Assembly: GCF_963678975.1 (NCBI RefSeq)
Contig: NC_089275.1
Location: 15,443,220 to 15,507,219 of the forward strand
From: Dysidea avara
Lineage: Eukaryota; Porifera; Demospongiae; Dictyoceratida; Dysideidae
DNA length: 64,000 nucleotides
Reading direction: 5' to 3'
The first letter of the stretch is position 1. The number at the start of each line of letters is the position of its first letter. The position numbers and the translations under genes were made by a program. The notes below the pieces were generated by a model, which saw only the letters and a list, made by a program, of their open reading frames with translations, was not told where the DNA came from and did no database searches. Below, one piece after another: positions 12,008 through 23,298 of the stretch.

Positions 12008-12753
12008 ATGAAGATCTTTTCACTGGCTATTGGATGTTTCTTGATCATTAGCACTCTGCACTCTTCCTCTTCAGCTGCTCCTACTCTACAACTACAACAA
12101 CATCAAGCTCCTCTTTCACATGTTAAACGAAATCAAGATGACAGAAATGCTTTATTCATTGCATATAGTTGTCGGATACTGACAACAATTGACATTGTCA
12201 GAGATAAACTTGCTGTAAGTTCAACACAGACACTATGTTAAATACATATTTATGTATATTGCTTTGTTACAGTCTATGCCTGTAGAGCGATGTGCTAGGG
12301 GACCATTATTTACACTTCCAGGTGGACTTCTAACACGTTACCAACAGCTCGATGCACCTCAGTGTACTAATATTACACACATTAATGCTTTCTTATTCAA
12401 ACTAGTGTTCATGACAAATGATCCTCAAACACGAGACATCCTTTATCACTTACAAGTGGCAACAGCTAATCTTAATCATATTCATGTGAGTTGAAACCAA
12501 ACCCTCTACATTAACATGTGCAGTGTTTATATGATGTTTTGTGTTTGTTACACAGCTGGATCTAACAGGAGTGTACTGTCCAACTTTCACTTTCTCTGAA
12601 TATTTACAAATATATAGACACATGGACCAAGTGTTCCATAATCCAGACAGTTTGTACTGCATACTCACCTCCCTAAACCATCACCTTCTTCCACTGTTAA
12701 CAAATGAAGATTGTGGAGTTACCATTACTGAAATACCACAATGTCCGAGTTGA
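12008..12753 (+). CDS. Small secreted cysteine-containing protein, intact tandem copy 3
   Basis: Exons 12008-12214, 12273-12485 and 12556-12753 join in phase 0 to a 205-residue protein. Residues 1-23 form a signal peptide (hydrophobic core FSLAIGCFLIISTL, then small residues). HVKR at 38-41 is a likely dibasic processing site. The mature part is mostly helix-forming, with Cys at 55, 76, 100, 148, 175, 193 and 203 and an NIT sequon at 102-104. Cys193 is Arg in the other copies (CGT to TGT), giving an odd cysteine number here. The promoter TATA box and an ATTAAA signal (12854-12859) are conserved. Small secreted, helical, phase-0 introns and dibasic site would suit a cytokine- or hormone-like factor, but no family motif is recognised; function unknown. 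Confidence 0.8.
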
Positions 12754-14340
12754 AACTTGAATACAGCATGTATGAATTATGGAATCTGATATGGACATAA
12801 TTACTAAACTACTAAATATATATTGTATATAATGGAAGTGTGATGTATAGAAAATTAAAGTCTAAACAAATAGCTGTAGCTATTGCATGTGGGATGCAGT
12901 GATAATTTCAACATATTTTAGGTATCTATGTAGAACTATAATCATTATAAAAATAATAAAAAATGCATGTTTTGTTAAAACTCAAAAATTCTAATACTAA
13001 CTTATCTACTCTAATAAAGCAGTCAAGTAGATTGATCATTATTAATACTGTATCAAACAGTTATAATAACACAGTACTAATGGACAAACAGTAATTGATA
13101 ATAAAAATGTGCACGTGGTAGTATAATCCTGTCAACATAAAAATTATAACCACTTATGCTCAAATTGAATATATAATAGCTTTAATAGGTAGCTTTGAAT
13201 GAAAGGCACCATGTGAATATCACATTACCTTTTTTGCAAATCCAGTCACATGGGCACTGCAGTCAAGTGTTACTGAAAGCACCATAGCAGCTAAAAATAG
13301 TAGCAGGCAACATGTTCCAAACTCAATAAGAAGCCAAAATTATAGGTTGTGGCAAATTTTTCTCAAAATTCAGTTGTGATGTAACTAAATTTTAGATGTG
13401 TGCGACTATTTAGATATATCTGATTATTGAGATATCGTAAGACTTATCAAGATAAGGATGACAGGTTTATTATTTTATCTAGATAATAGTAAACTTCCAT
13501 AAATTTCTTGTATACCAAAGAATATTTGATGGTGTAGACACCTCCTGGGGGCTCAACGGCCAACCACTTGGAAACATTGTTAAAACTAGCATTTTCACTT
13601 TTTTGTACTCCTTGCAATTTGCTCACTTTGTTGACAGTTAAGCACAATAAACATTTGTTTCAATTTTTGAAATATGTTAGATAACTGAGATAAGTTTAAA
13701 AGAAATATCGAGATATGTCTAAATTTGTCATTGCACACCTCTACAAAATTTACCCTCACATAGGAAACATGTTAAGAAATTTTGTAAGAAAGATGACTAC
13801 ACATGGCACTATGTGCGAGACATTTTCATGCTGTGTAGAAATCAGTGGCAATTCTAGACATGACCTTCAGGTGGGGCCAAGTAGAGAACAGCATGACTAT
13901 TGCTGCAATATAAAATAGAATTTCTGGGGGTCTAGATCTGGGGGGAAACCCCCAGACGCTGCAGGAATTTTTGAAGGCTTGAAAAACAAGCCTAAAATTT
14001 ATGCTAAAAACATGAAAAAATGCTAAAATAACCAATGCCAATCTATACTGCAACTTTTCCTCAAGATTGTGTTACATTATCAACTGTAACTGTACGTACC
14101 TACAAGTTTCTTTTTTTTTGTAAAATCACACCAATTACAGCTCAGAAAACAAAAATATCATAACTTATCCATGCTACACAACTAAATTACGACGCAGAAT
14201 GTAACAAAAATAACAATGAAAACTGTTGATTTGCTACATGCAAGAATGTTGTATTTATACAGCTCCATACATAGCAGCTATATTATACCAAATTCAAAAA
14301 TAAAGACCTATCACTCTGTTCAATAGAAACTTGTTGAAAC
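12754..14340. other. Intergenic, AT-rich
   Basis: The first ~140 bp match the 3' flanks of the other copies. The rest shows no gene. A GGGGGTCTAG...GGGGGGAAACCCCC stretch at 13925-13960 resembles a repeat fragment. Confidence 0.45.
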
Positions 14341-14375
14341 CTAATTATAGTTGTACTCAGTACAAACATGAGCTG

Positions 14376-15082
14376 CTAATTGTTTTCTCCACTATCATAA
14401 CCTTCACCAGCTGCCGCCGGTGGTTGAGGAGATGTTTCTTTATCATCTTTATCTTCTCCCTCAGTGTGATGACTAGATGAAGAGCTTGATGATGATGACG
14501 ATGAAGCTTGGCTTTGTGAAGATTCTGGACGCTTGTCAGCATCTTCTGCTGAAGGTGCAGAAGGAGACTTCTCTTTATCTGGAGATGGAAATTTTTCTTT
14601 ATCTGGAGAGGAAGACTTATCTGTTTCTGGGGAGGAAGACCTTTCTTTCTCTGGTGTAGGAGACATTTCCTTTTCTGGAGTAGGAGACTTTTCTTTCTCT
14701 GCTGCAGTTGTAGTAACCTCAATTTGCTGGTCATCAGTAGCCATAGTGATTGAAATGCTTACTTCACCTGCTGTTGGTTCATCTTCTGACTCTTTTGGTG
14801 TTTCAGTATATTCAGTTTGTTCCTTTGCCATTGATTGTACAGCATCTCCTAATTCAGACCCAGCCTTGTAAGTCTGTGCAGTATCTTCAGGTTCCTTTGC
14901 TTGTTTTGTTTCTTCAGTTTTTGTACTCTCCACCTCATCGGCTTTGCTTGTATCAACAGTGACTTCTATAGTTGTAGTAGTTTCTGATTGTGTACTCTCT
15001 TCCACAGCAGCAGTGCCATCTCTGGTTTGGTCAGAAACATCTTCAGTTTCCTTTTGGTCTGTTTCTGGTGGTGGTTGACTTT
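14376..15082 (-). CDS. Acidic Ser/Pro/Glu/Lys-rich protein, last exon
   Basis: An open frame of 234 codons ends at TAG (14376-14378). It is bounded upstream by an acceptor (CACTTCTTAG before 15082) in the frame ESQPPPETDQKETE. The sequence is low-complexity and disordered: Thr/Glu-rich, then repeats of SPTPEKE, SSSPETDK and SPDKEK, a run of ten or more serines, and a Gly/Glu/Asn tail (YDSGENN). The SP dipeptides suggest proline-directed phosphorylation, as in neurofilament or cytoskeleton-associated tails, but composition alone does not identify the protein. Upstream exons are not seen: the exon abuts a 71-bp palindromic element and then the inverted-duplication arm, so the gene may be truncated. 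Confidence 0.55.
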
Positions 15083-15084
15083 CT

Positions 15085-15155
15085 AAGAAGTGTTATATCC
15101 CTACCGTGCATTTCCGTTATGGTATCTTAAGCACAGTAGGGATATAACACTTCTT
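15085..15155. mobile_element. 71-bp palindromic MITE, copy A
   Basis: Terminal inverted repeats of about 25 bp (AAGAAGTGTTATATCCCTAC then YGTGC) with one mismatch surround a 21-bp centre. An equal-length copy with inverted centre sits at 46955-47025. It lies against the splice acceptor of the acidic-protein exon and supplies its pyrimidine tract. Confidence 0.8.
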
Positions 15156-15400
15156 GTTTTACAGTGATTTAATATCAAGAGTCCATAATAATGGACTCTT
15201 GATACCATGGACTACTCCTACTTGTTTCAGTACTTTTTATCGATGTGATATGGTCCCTACTCTAGTTGAAAATTCCATTTTTTTTCGTGTACTTGTTACA
15301 TTATAATTTGCACAATCCTTTTAGTTTAATCAGTTATTATATGCATACATGTGTTACACAATAGCTATAATCTGAGCTCATTACATCACTTCTGCATTAG

Positions 15401-15940
15401 TTAGCTATATTTATATTCTAGTAAAAAGCGAAGCTTGTAGCCATCCCTAATGAATCCTCTGAGATTTTCATACGAAATAAAATCATAACTGTACCATATA
15501 AGACTTTCTTCCCTATCGATGACTCTTTCATGACCGTTGCCTGAACCTTGTTTGATTCCATTCCCTACGTGTCTCCTTCTCACCGGGTAGCGGTCATCGT
15601 TGCCTCGTAATAACGCTACAACACAGTTGCCCTTCAGTGGCCATGTTAAATCTTCATCATACTCACCACTCATGAGGTATAAAGACACCGACAGGTAATT
15701 GCTTGCTCTCCCAGGTATATTTTGGGCTTGAATACATAAACGCATTTTGTATGCACTACGTAGGCGCACAAGCGGCACGTAAATTGGTTCACTGAACCAT
15801 ATCCGATCTTCAGGCAATCGGATCCTTTTCTTCGCAAACATATCGTAAGCTATTGGCATTTGGAATAATTCCTTTCTCACCCACTGTTTATTATACCATC
15901 TTTGAGCAGAGTCCATTTTCTCTAGCGTATTTACTTCCAT
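15401..15940 (-). CDS. TRAF/MATH-domain protein, left copy
   Basis: A 179-residue ORF starting at the second in-frame Met (MEVNTLEKM). The longer 215-residue frame to 16048 runs into a DNA-transposon end and is unlikely to be coding there. Residues about 60-178 match the TRAF C-terminal MATH fold: SAYKMRLCIQAQ (62-73), NYLSVSLYLMSGEYDEDLTW (81-100), the WPF-like WPLKG, and the closing strands FISYENLRGFIRDGYKL. MATH domains bind receptor tails in TNF/IL-1-type signalling. No RING, zinc finger or coiled coil accompanies it and there is no intron, so it may be a retrocopy or a captured fragment. It differs from the right copy at about seven residues, including the C-terminus (LLEYKYS against YLEYNITN). 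Confidence 0.65.
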   Translation of the reverse strand: MEVNTLEKMDSAQRWYNKQWVRKELFQMPIAYDMFAKKRIRLPEDRIWFSEPIYVPLVRLRSAYKMRLCIQAQNIPGRASNYLSVSLYLMSGEYDEDLTWPLKGNCVVALLRGNDDRYPVRRRHVGNGIKQGSGNGHERVIDREESLIWYSYDFISYENLRGFIRDGYKLRFLLEYKYS

Positions 15941-16013
15941 TTGGCTAGTCTCGCCCTTCTTGTGGTCTAGGGGCGGGGCTGTGATCACGTGGGTGTTGGC
16001 ATAGACACTATTT

Positions 16014-16250
16014 GTGACCCAATTTTGGAAAACCATCCTTTGGCACATTGGTCAATTTTCTCTTTTGTAGCTGAAATGAGGAACTGGGTTTTTATCTACC
16101 TTGTGTAAAAATTTCAGCTTAATATCTTTAAGGGTTCCAGAGATATGGTCAATTTACTGTCTGATACATTACAAGGTAACTTTGCATATTAATGCATTGA
16201 ATCCTGTGAGTGATTAAGCATGACAAATTGTGACAAATCACTTTGTTTAC
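16014..16250. mobile_element. Half copy of the GTGACC-end DNA element
   Basis: Starts GTGACCCAATTTTGGAAAAC and continues with similarity to the reverse complement of 26800-27057, including TTGGCACATTGGTCAATTTT and GTGACAAATCACTTTG. Only one end is present. The other arm carries the same fragment at 44610-44847. Confidence 0.7.
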
Positions 16251-16291
16251 ACCATTCCTACTGTTATAAAGAGACTTCTGATATTCCACTG

Positions 16292-16498
16292 GCTACAGTA
16301 TTAGAATACAATTACCCTGGAATCCGTCTCCACCACAAGCTATCATGGGATTCTCACATCAATTACATCTGTAACAAGGCAAATCGACTCCTTGGATTCT
16401 TAAAAAGAAATCTCCACAATGCGCCATCAGAACAAACAATTGCTCTTACCATCATTAGAATACTGCTCAGCTATCTGGGACCCCAGGCTATCATCACA
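16292..16498 (+). pseudogene. LINE reverse-transcriptase fragment, left arm
   Basis: Encodes the post-palm region of a CR1/Jockey-like RT: YPGIRLHHKLSWDSHINYI and ANRLLGFLKRNLHNAP, then after a one-base frameshift LEYCSAIWDPRLSSQ. The frame is cut by the transposon at 16499. In the right arm the same RT resumes on the far side of the inserted element (KLEMIQHRAARFVLNKP), but the left arm does not contain that part. Confidence 0.8.
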
Positions 16499-19196
16499 GG
16501 TGGGGTCTATTCTACGGAACGGAATGATGGACTAAACTGCAGAACGGAATGCTTTCTCAGATTGAAGCTTGCAGCTTACCATTGCTGTACAAGTTATCAG
16601 TGGCACTTCCAGCAGGTAATCAAACGTACCCCAAGAAAGATAAAACGAATTTAAGGATCGATTGTGGGTTCTTGTTGGTTGTCATTAGTAACGAAGTACT
16701 AATTGTGGGAATAGCTGACTCAGTGTGTTCATCTTCGGATATATCAAGTAGGGAACTTAATGCATGACTTGTTTTTACTAGTATGTGAGTTATTTTTACT
16801 TACTTTTACTCTAGAGTATACAGTCGAGGTCCAGCCTTTCTAATCGGCATAAATCAGTATGTGTATAGCTACACTACAAAGGAAACAAGTGTGGTGACAA
16901 GCTGAATCAACTCAGTCTAAGCAGAATCTGAAGGAATTTTGTGCAGTGTGTGAGGAGCAAACATTCAGATACCTCAAGGAGGCTATATTGTGTGAACATC
17001 AATGATTCATTAACAGAGTAGTGGACTATTACCAGATATCTCAGCCTGAATACTGAGTTGAATTCTGGATGGGGTCTATTTTACAGAATGGAATGCTTTC
17101 TGAATCAACTTGCAGCTTGGCTAGCTGCTATCATTGCTGAAATTGCATTTTATCAGTGGAATCTCCAGGAAAATGGAATAGGATAATTATAAAACATTAA
17201 TTAAGTGATTGTTCTACTACCTGATAAATTAAGCAGGTCTCTTCAATTCATTTATTGCATGACCAAGACAAGTTTTGTTACTACAATACAGTAGCCAATT
17301 GGATGTCAGTTGTTTCTGCTGATCTTGACAAGATAAATAGTTTAGAAGACCACTCAATTTCTTCAGTTTCAGAGGATTATATCCACAGAGAAATTAACTA
17401 GAAAGTTACTGGTGACATGAAAAGGCTAGGTAATCATGGCTTTATTCAGTCTTATAAACAGAATATATGGTTGATTGAGTGAGGTATCACTTTCAGAATG
17501 TTCAGACGACCAGTGATGAGATGCATGGATTCATCGAATTTTTGTTGCGGTTGGAGACATTAAATATCCAAAAGCAAACTGACTGTATAATATTAATTCA
17601 CTTTCTTCATATTTTCTCAATTTTGATCTTGTATACAAATAATTGAATTTTCCTAGTCAATAGAAATCCTAGAATAAGATGGGAGAGAAACTTATCTTTG
17701 TTTACCTATACTGTACAACCAAGAGTTCATAATATTTGTATGGGAGAGAGTGTCTAACTCTCAGTATGGCCTGTACAAACACCCTGTGTAAAGTTCACCT
17801 TTCATCAAATCAACACCTTTACTGGGGATAGAAAACTGTTGATTAGTGTTGCTGAAGGTAAAGCCTTTGTTCTGAAATAAGGCTGAGCTGTTACTTTAAG
17901 CAGGGTGTTTGGTGAATGCATTCAAGTTAGACACTCTCCACCTTGTTATGAACTCTTGGTACAACTTCAAAGGAAAATGAAGAAAACATACAGATGAATC
18001 AATAAAATCACTACAATAAGGTGAATTACAGACTAGTAAGATCTTGGTTAATTAACGACAGTGGTTGGAGATTAAAAGTGTGGTAGCTTCTTGTTCTTGA
18101 ATATGTTGCAAAGTGGAAGTACAAATCAAAATGGGATATCAATTTCATTATGAAAATTTTGTATACATAAATAATCTAACATTGCTATTTCATTTGTCCT
18201 CCACTTAAATATGCAACAACAGTACTAGTGTCAGTACATTGGCAGTGAGTCTACCTTGAAATCTCAACTCTAGAGTAGATCCAACACAGGACAGCCCGTA
18301 CTGTAACAAATACATGTGATCCCACTGTAATTTGATGGACCAGCTGGACTGGGAATCACTTGAAAATAGACAAAAAAAATTAGCATGTTTTGTTTGAAGT
18401 GAAGCATGTGAAATGTTACACTTAAGAAATCCTAGGATTCTTAGGTGGTATGTAATTAATGTGTGTTCCATTTCAGGTCTGACTAGATACATTGAAATTA
18501 CACAGACATCCTAGCTGGTCCAAATCACGTTTTCCTGGTGGGTACGGGCATGGTTTCACATGCTGCTTATAATTGAGATTTGGCTGATCTTGGAGTTTTG
18601 GCATTTAGCCTGATTCAAAGCTAGCAGTCAGACACACCCTTGAATTGTGCAACAGATAAAATCAGCTCACTATTGAATACGGCATTAGTCCACTGTACCA
18701 GCTGTTAATATATAAATAACTCCATGCATACACTTCAGTGATGTTTGCAGAATATACCCTCCTTGCGGTCTGCCAAAATATTTGCTCCTCACACACTGCA
18801 CAAAATTCTTCAAGTTTTAATTCAGCTGGCTCTTTCCTGTTACCAGTATCTTCCTGCTTGCTTTATTTGTACACTGACTTATGACTTGAAAGGCCAGCCC
18901 AGACTAAGTCTAAATAAGAAAAACAGCTCACATAAAGTTCCCTTCCGTAGATGAACCATGGATGAACATCACTGATACAGTTCATCCCACAATTAATACT
19001 TCGTTACTAATGACAACCAACAAAAACCCACAATCGATCCGTTAATTCTTTTAATCTTATTTTAATCACCCACTGGAGGTGCCACTGCTAACTTATAAGG
19101 GCAGTTTCAGCAATGGTAAGTTGCAAGCTTCAATTTGAGAAAGCGTTCCGTTCTGTGGTTTAGTCCATCATTCCGTTCCGTAGAATAGACCCCACC
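16499..19196. mobile_element. Long-TIR DNA transposon, left copy (2.7 kb, non-autonomous)
   Basis: Ends GGTGGGGTCTATTCTACGGA at both sides; terminal inverted repeats are strongly similar for ~280 bp and weakly for about 500 bp. A subterminal block (TGAGGAGCAAACATTCAG) repeats near 16960 and 18780, and an inner copy of the end motif lies at 17073. No intact transposase is seen; 18205-18492 is a decayed LINE-like frame. The right-arm copy has 9-bp target duplications, so Mutator-like or Merlin-like mobilisation is plausible. The left copy has ATCATCACA only on its outer side. Confidence 0.8.
17719..17959. mobile_element. ~241-bp CCAAGAG MITE, copy in left arm
   Basis: TIRs start CCAAGAGTTCATAA; the inner part is GGGAGAGAGTGTCTAACT against AGTTAGACACTCTCC. 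A TACAA direct repeat flanks it (17714-17718, 17960-17964). Other copies: 31911-32180 and 42899-43143. Confidence 0.8.
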
Positions 19197-21218
19197 CAAG
19201 TTATATTCATTCGTATAACTTTATTTAGCATATAGCTGGATGAATGATGGACATACAGTTTTAAGACTGTAGTTGGAGAAAATTTTAAAAATTAGACCTC
19301 CTAGGTTTGAATTTGAAAGCATTTTTGATAGCACTTAGCTAACAAAGCGTATGCTTTGCAATGCATACAAAGATTGGTTGGCCTATCTGAGATAGACCTG
19401 TTTGATGGTGAAGTGCATATCAAAACAAAATAAGGAGTAGCTAGCATTGTTATATTTGTAAATTGATGACATTAGAACTGCGGCTGTTCTATTAGGGCAG
19501 TGACTGCTCTATTAGAATAGCTATCTCGATCTTTCCACAAAAATTCAAATTTATTTGCCTCGTTTTCTTTACAGTGTACAGTTTAGCTTTAACTGTAAAG
19601 TACATTTATGACTGTTGTCTTCTATTCGCCCATTGGCTTTCTATACTTCTGAATACACTAGTACTGTGAATGCATGATTCTAGTTTCTGGTATCAATATA
19701 GTACTGTAGGTCCAAGGGGGGCAAGAGAAGGGCCAGGGGGGGCACAGCACCCCTTGGCCCCCCCCCTCAGATCCGCCTATGTGCCCAAGTAAAGGGACGG
19801 TTAAAAGGACTGGATAAAGGGACTGAGGACATGAGTTAATGGCAGAGTAACTCCAAGTGACGTGGTACATATTAGAAGTGCAATTTAAAGCTAGTTTCGG
19901 CAAATCTATTAGAGCGTCTAAATTAATTATCCCGGGTTTTCTTAAGCACCTATCAACATTAAGCCCTACTACCCTCCTGGATTACTAGGGAATTAGTGGA
20001 GGATTTAGGCCCAATTTGATCAGAAACTTTGCTCCGCTAGTATTTGATTGCTTTAGGCATTTGTTTAGCTTGAAAGCTATAAGATTTAGCTAATCATTTT
20101 CCTGAAGAATATTCCAGCCATACTACATGGAGATTTGACCATTGGTTGTTCGCCAGTTGGTGAAGAATTAAATTACTATGTCTGGTGGTGGATAGCATTG
20201 ATAATATAATATTATAATATAATAGCATAGTATATAGTGGCATGTAGCTTTACCACTGCATGTACGTTGCAGACAGAAGTAACCCATCTGACAGAGGCAG
20301 AGTATGACAGTACAACACAGCTAAAATCATGATAAATACAAGGATTTCGGTAGCCCATCTTTGTAACTGAAAATAAGTAAGGACGTACTGATCATGCTAT
20401 GGGCTTAAGTCCGTTCATGGATATTGATGGAGAACATACTGTTCTTGGAAATGATCATGATAATAACATCAACATAACCTAGGGCCATGGACTAAACCAC
20501 GAGGAAAAACTAGCATGCATGATGGTGAACACTAAATATCTAGTTCAACACTGACCGCACAAGTACTATATAGCCAAAGAGTGTAGAAGTCCAGTGAGTT
20601 TCACTACAATGGCAGATTTGTGGTTGCATAGAAACCAGAAATCACTAAATGTTACGTAGTCCCTAATAGAGTAATCACCCTAGCTAATAAAGCAGTCACT
20701 CTAATAGAGCAGTCACCCACCAACTAACATTATAATCGGGTGCAAATAAAACACTGCATAAATTGTCAATAAACTACAGTTACATTATGTTACACAATAT
20801 ATCACAACATCTGGAAATTCAGCAAGTCTTCAAAGGCCTCATCCTCATAATGTCCAATCTTTAAATTCAGCATGAGGTTTGAGGTTGCCTAAGTTCTGAT
20901 CTCCAATCTTTGGGTCGTACTTTCTTCCACTGTCTTTCTTACTAGCCAATAAAGGTCTATAAAATACAGGTATTTGCACTATTTGATAGTCAGTGTGAAA
21001 ATACAGAACAACCAACACACCTAGACTATGACACAGGTATTCCTTAGAAATAAAATACGTATAGCAGTAGATTTCCAGACATTCCAGTGCATGGATACAC
21101 AACAGAAAATTTTTCACAAACCTGCAACACTCGGATACAGGTCACCAGTGCTTGGATACACAACACACCTACAATACCCGGATACAGGTCCCCAGTACAT
21201 AACATGATAGACACATCT
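19197..21218. other. Repeat-rich spacer without a gene
   Basis: Contains a G/C-rich stretch at 19716-19790, copies of the CTCTAWTAGAG motif (19482-19520, 20661-20716) and the MITE at 19946-20202. No coding region recognised. Confidence 0.5.
19946..20202. mobile_element. GCACCTATCAA MITE, degraded copy
   Basis: Ends GCACCTATCAACATTA and (reverse) TATCAATGCTATCC resemble those of the element at 41726-42025, and the inner TACTACATGGAGATTTGACC is shared. Confidence 0.6.
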
Positions 21219-21429
21219 ACACTGTCCGAGAAATCGCCAACTCTGGCGAGTGATAATTGGTGTTTAATAACTACACAAGAGGTGGCGATTTGAGGTAAGT
21301 ATTGTTTTTGTCAAGTCTGTACTGCACAGCCATAAAATGATAAAATACTGTTTAATCGTTACCTTTTGTAAAATCTTGTGTAAGTATTAAACACCAATTA
21401 TCACTCGCCAGAGTTGGCAATTTCTCGGG
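21219..21429. mobile_element. 211-bp inverted-repeat element
   Basis: A 44-bp arm starting CCGAGAAATCGCCAACTCTG is repeated inverted at 21386-21429 with few mismatches, around a ~125-bp centre. A related end is seen near 24815 (CTCCCATTTCTCGGAC). Confidence 0.75.
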
Positions 21430-21466
21430 GAGTTTGTAAAAGGCGGAATAACGGAATATATAGCGG

Positions 21467-23208
21467 AATACATCCATACCAAATAAATTCTCTAACATTC
21501 ACTGAGGAAGAAGTATACTATGTTCTGTGCCAACTTGACCCTAACAAAGCTACTGGTATCGACAAAATTAGTCCCAAGGTCCTCAAAAACTGTGCTTTCC
21601 CACTAACCCGTCCATTATGCCATCTTTTTAATCTCAGTCTGTCAACTGGGTCAATTCCTGAGGAGTGGAAGATTCATTTAATTGTACCTGTATACAAATC
21701 AGAAGATAGATCTTCAGTAAAGAACTATCGTCTGATCTCCCTCCTCAGCAACACGTCTAAAGTCCTTGAAACTTTAGTTTATAACAACATAATCAATCAC
21801 ACACTCAGCCATATCACAAATTGTCAATTTGGGTTCCTTCCTGGTAGATCAACTACCCAACAACTGTTGCTATACTTGAACAGCATTCATCAAGTCACCA
21901 CTCAAGGCCATCAAATAGACTCTATTTATTTGGATTTTCGCAAGGCCTTCGATAGTGTTCCACATATGAAACTGCTAAATAAATTGAAGTCTTGTGGAAT
22001 CTCCGGTAATCTCCATAAGTGGTTCAGCAGTTATCTACATAATCGTCTACAATGTGTAAGAATCTGTAATTCCATTTCCAACTTACTTCCTGTCCTGTCT
22101 GGGGTGCCTCAAGGTAGCACCCTTGGCCCACTGCTCTTCCTGCTATACATCAATGACCTACCATCTGTCATAAAATTCTCAAGTATATTCCAGTTTGCTG
22201 ATGATACCAAACTATCTAAAAGTATTGCTGTTTCTTCTGACCAACTGTGCTTACAAGAAGATCTCTACCATTTATTCACCTGGAGTGTTAACAATGATTT
22301 TAGATTCAGTGTACCCAAATGCATCCACCTGAGCTTCAACAGTAAATTCACTACCACATATTCTATTGATGGCTGCCCACTCCCACAGCTTCTTTCTCAT
22401 TGTGACTTAGGTTTGCAGCTTTCATCAGATATGTCCTGGTTCAAGCACTATCAAATCATAACTGCTAAAGCCTATAAATATTTAGGACTGCTGAGGCGTG
22501 TCTTCCATAGCTGCCATTCTATCAGAGCCAGAAAACTTCTTTATTTAACTCTAGTGAGATCCCAGTTAACCTATTGCTCACAATTGTGGAATCCTTATAT
22601 GATCAAAGATACCACTATTCTTGAAAAAGTACAAAGACGAGCCACCAAGTTCATTCTAGCTGATTATGTCAGTGACTATAAAACACGCTTACTCCGGTTA
22701 GGTATCTTACCTCTAATGTATATGCTCGATCTCTATGATATTATGTTCCTTGTCAAAGCTTTACAACAGCCATCTTCTCAATTTAACATATACAACTACA
22801 TATCATTTAGCTCTTCCAATACCAGGTCTTCGTCTACTAACAAACTAAATCATGTCCGCACTAATAGTAACTATGCCAGAAACTTTTACTTTAATAGAAT
22901 TCCCAGGATATGGAACCAATTACCTTGCATTGACATCAACCAGTCCCTACCAGTCATCAAAGCTACTATTCAGAACTATTTATGGCAACACTTCACCACA
23001 AATTTCTCTCCTGACAATCCCTGCACCTATCATTACTGCTGTAGATGCAGCAAGTGCTATGATTCTGGACTGACAATTAACTTTACTTCATAAGTTTAAT
23101 TAACTCCCGGCTGCCAGCACAGGTTGCTGGCAGACCATCAATGCAACTTTTTCTTCATCTATACCCACCTACACATGTATAATTGTAATTGTATGTTGCA
23201 TTGTAAAG

Positions 23209-23256
<48 letters not shown>
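21467..23256 (+). mobile_element. LINE with long reverse-transcriptase ORF, 5'-truncated
   Basis: An open frame (21414-23093, 559 codons) carries ordered RT motifs: NKATGIDKISPKVL, NYRLISLLSNTSK, CQFGFLPGRST, DFRKAFDSVPH (motif A), SGVPQGSTLGPLLFL (B) and QFADDTKL (catalytic C). Thumb region and a Cys/His tail (CTYHYCCRCSKC) follow. No endonuclease or upstream ORF remains. It ends in a (TAA)n tract (23209-23256), typical of I/Jockey/CR1-type LINEs. It sits inside a repeat: CGGAATAACGGAATA precedes it and ATAACTCGCATCAC follows. The RT frame is undamaged, so insertion was probably recent. Confidence 0.85.
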
Positions 23257-23257
<1 letters not shown>

Positions 23258-23298
23258 TCGCATCACAACGAACGGGCATTTATATGGCTTATGCAATT

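Larger units (their letters stand above)
15156..19196. repeat. Left arm of large inverted duplication
   Basis: The arm is the reverse complement of 41101-46185 apart from insertions in the right arm. Homology runs from about 15140 through a 28-bp palindrome (15176-15203, TCAAGAGTCC stem), the MATH ORF, a LINE fragment and a DNA transposon, and stops exactly at that transposon's inner end (19196). Downstream sequence (CAAGTTATATTC) is unrelated to the right arm's flank. Confidence 0.85.

Noticed and set aside
14533-14871. 112-codon plus-strand frame opposite the acidic exon
   Set aside because: Shadow of the low-complexity Ser/Pro/Glu coding sequence on the minus strand.
16549-16767. 72-codon frame, also in the other arm at 44094-44312
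   Set aside because: Lies in the terminal inverted repeat of the long-TIR transposon; duplicated only because the arms are duplicated.
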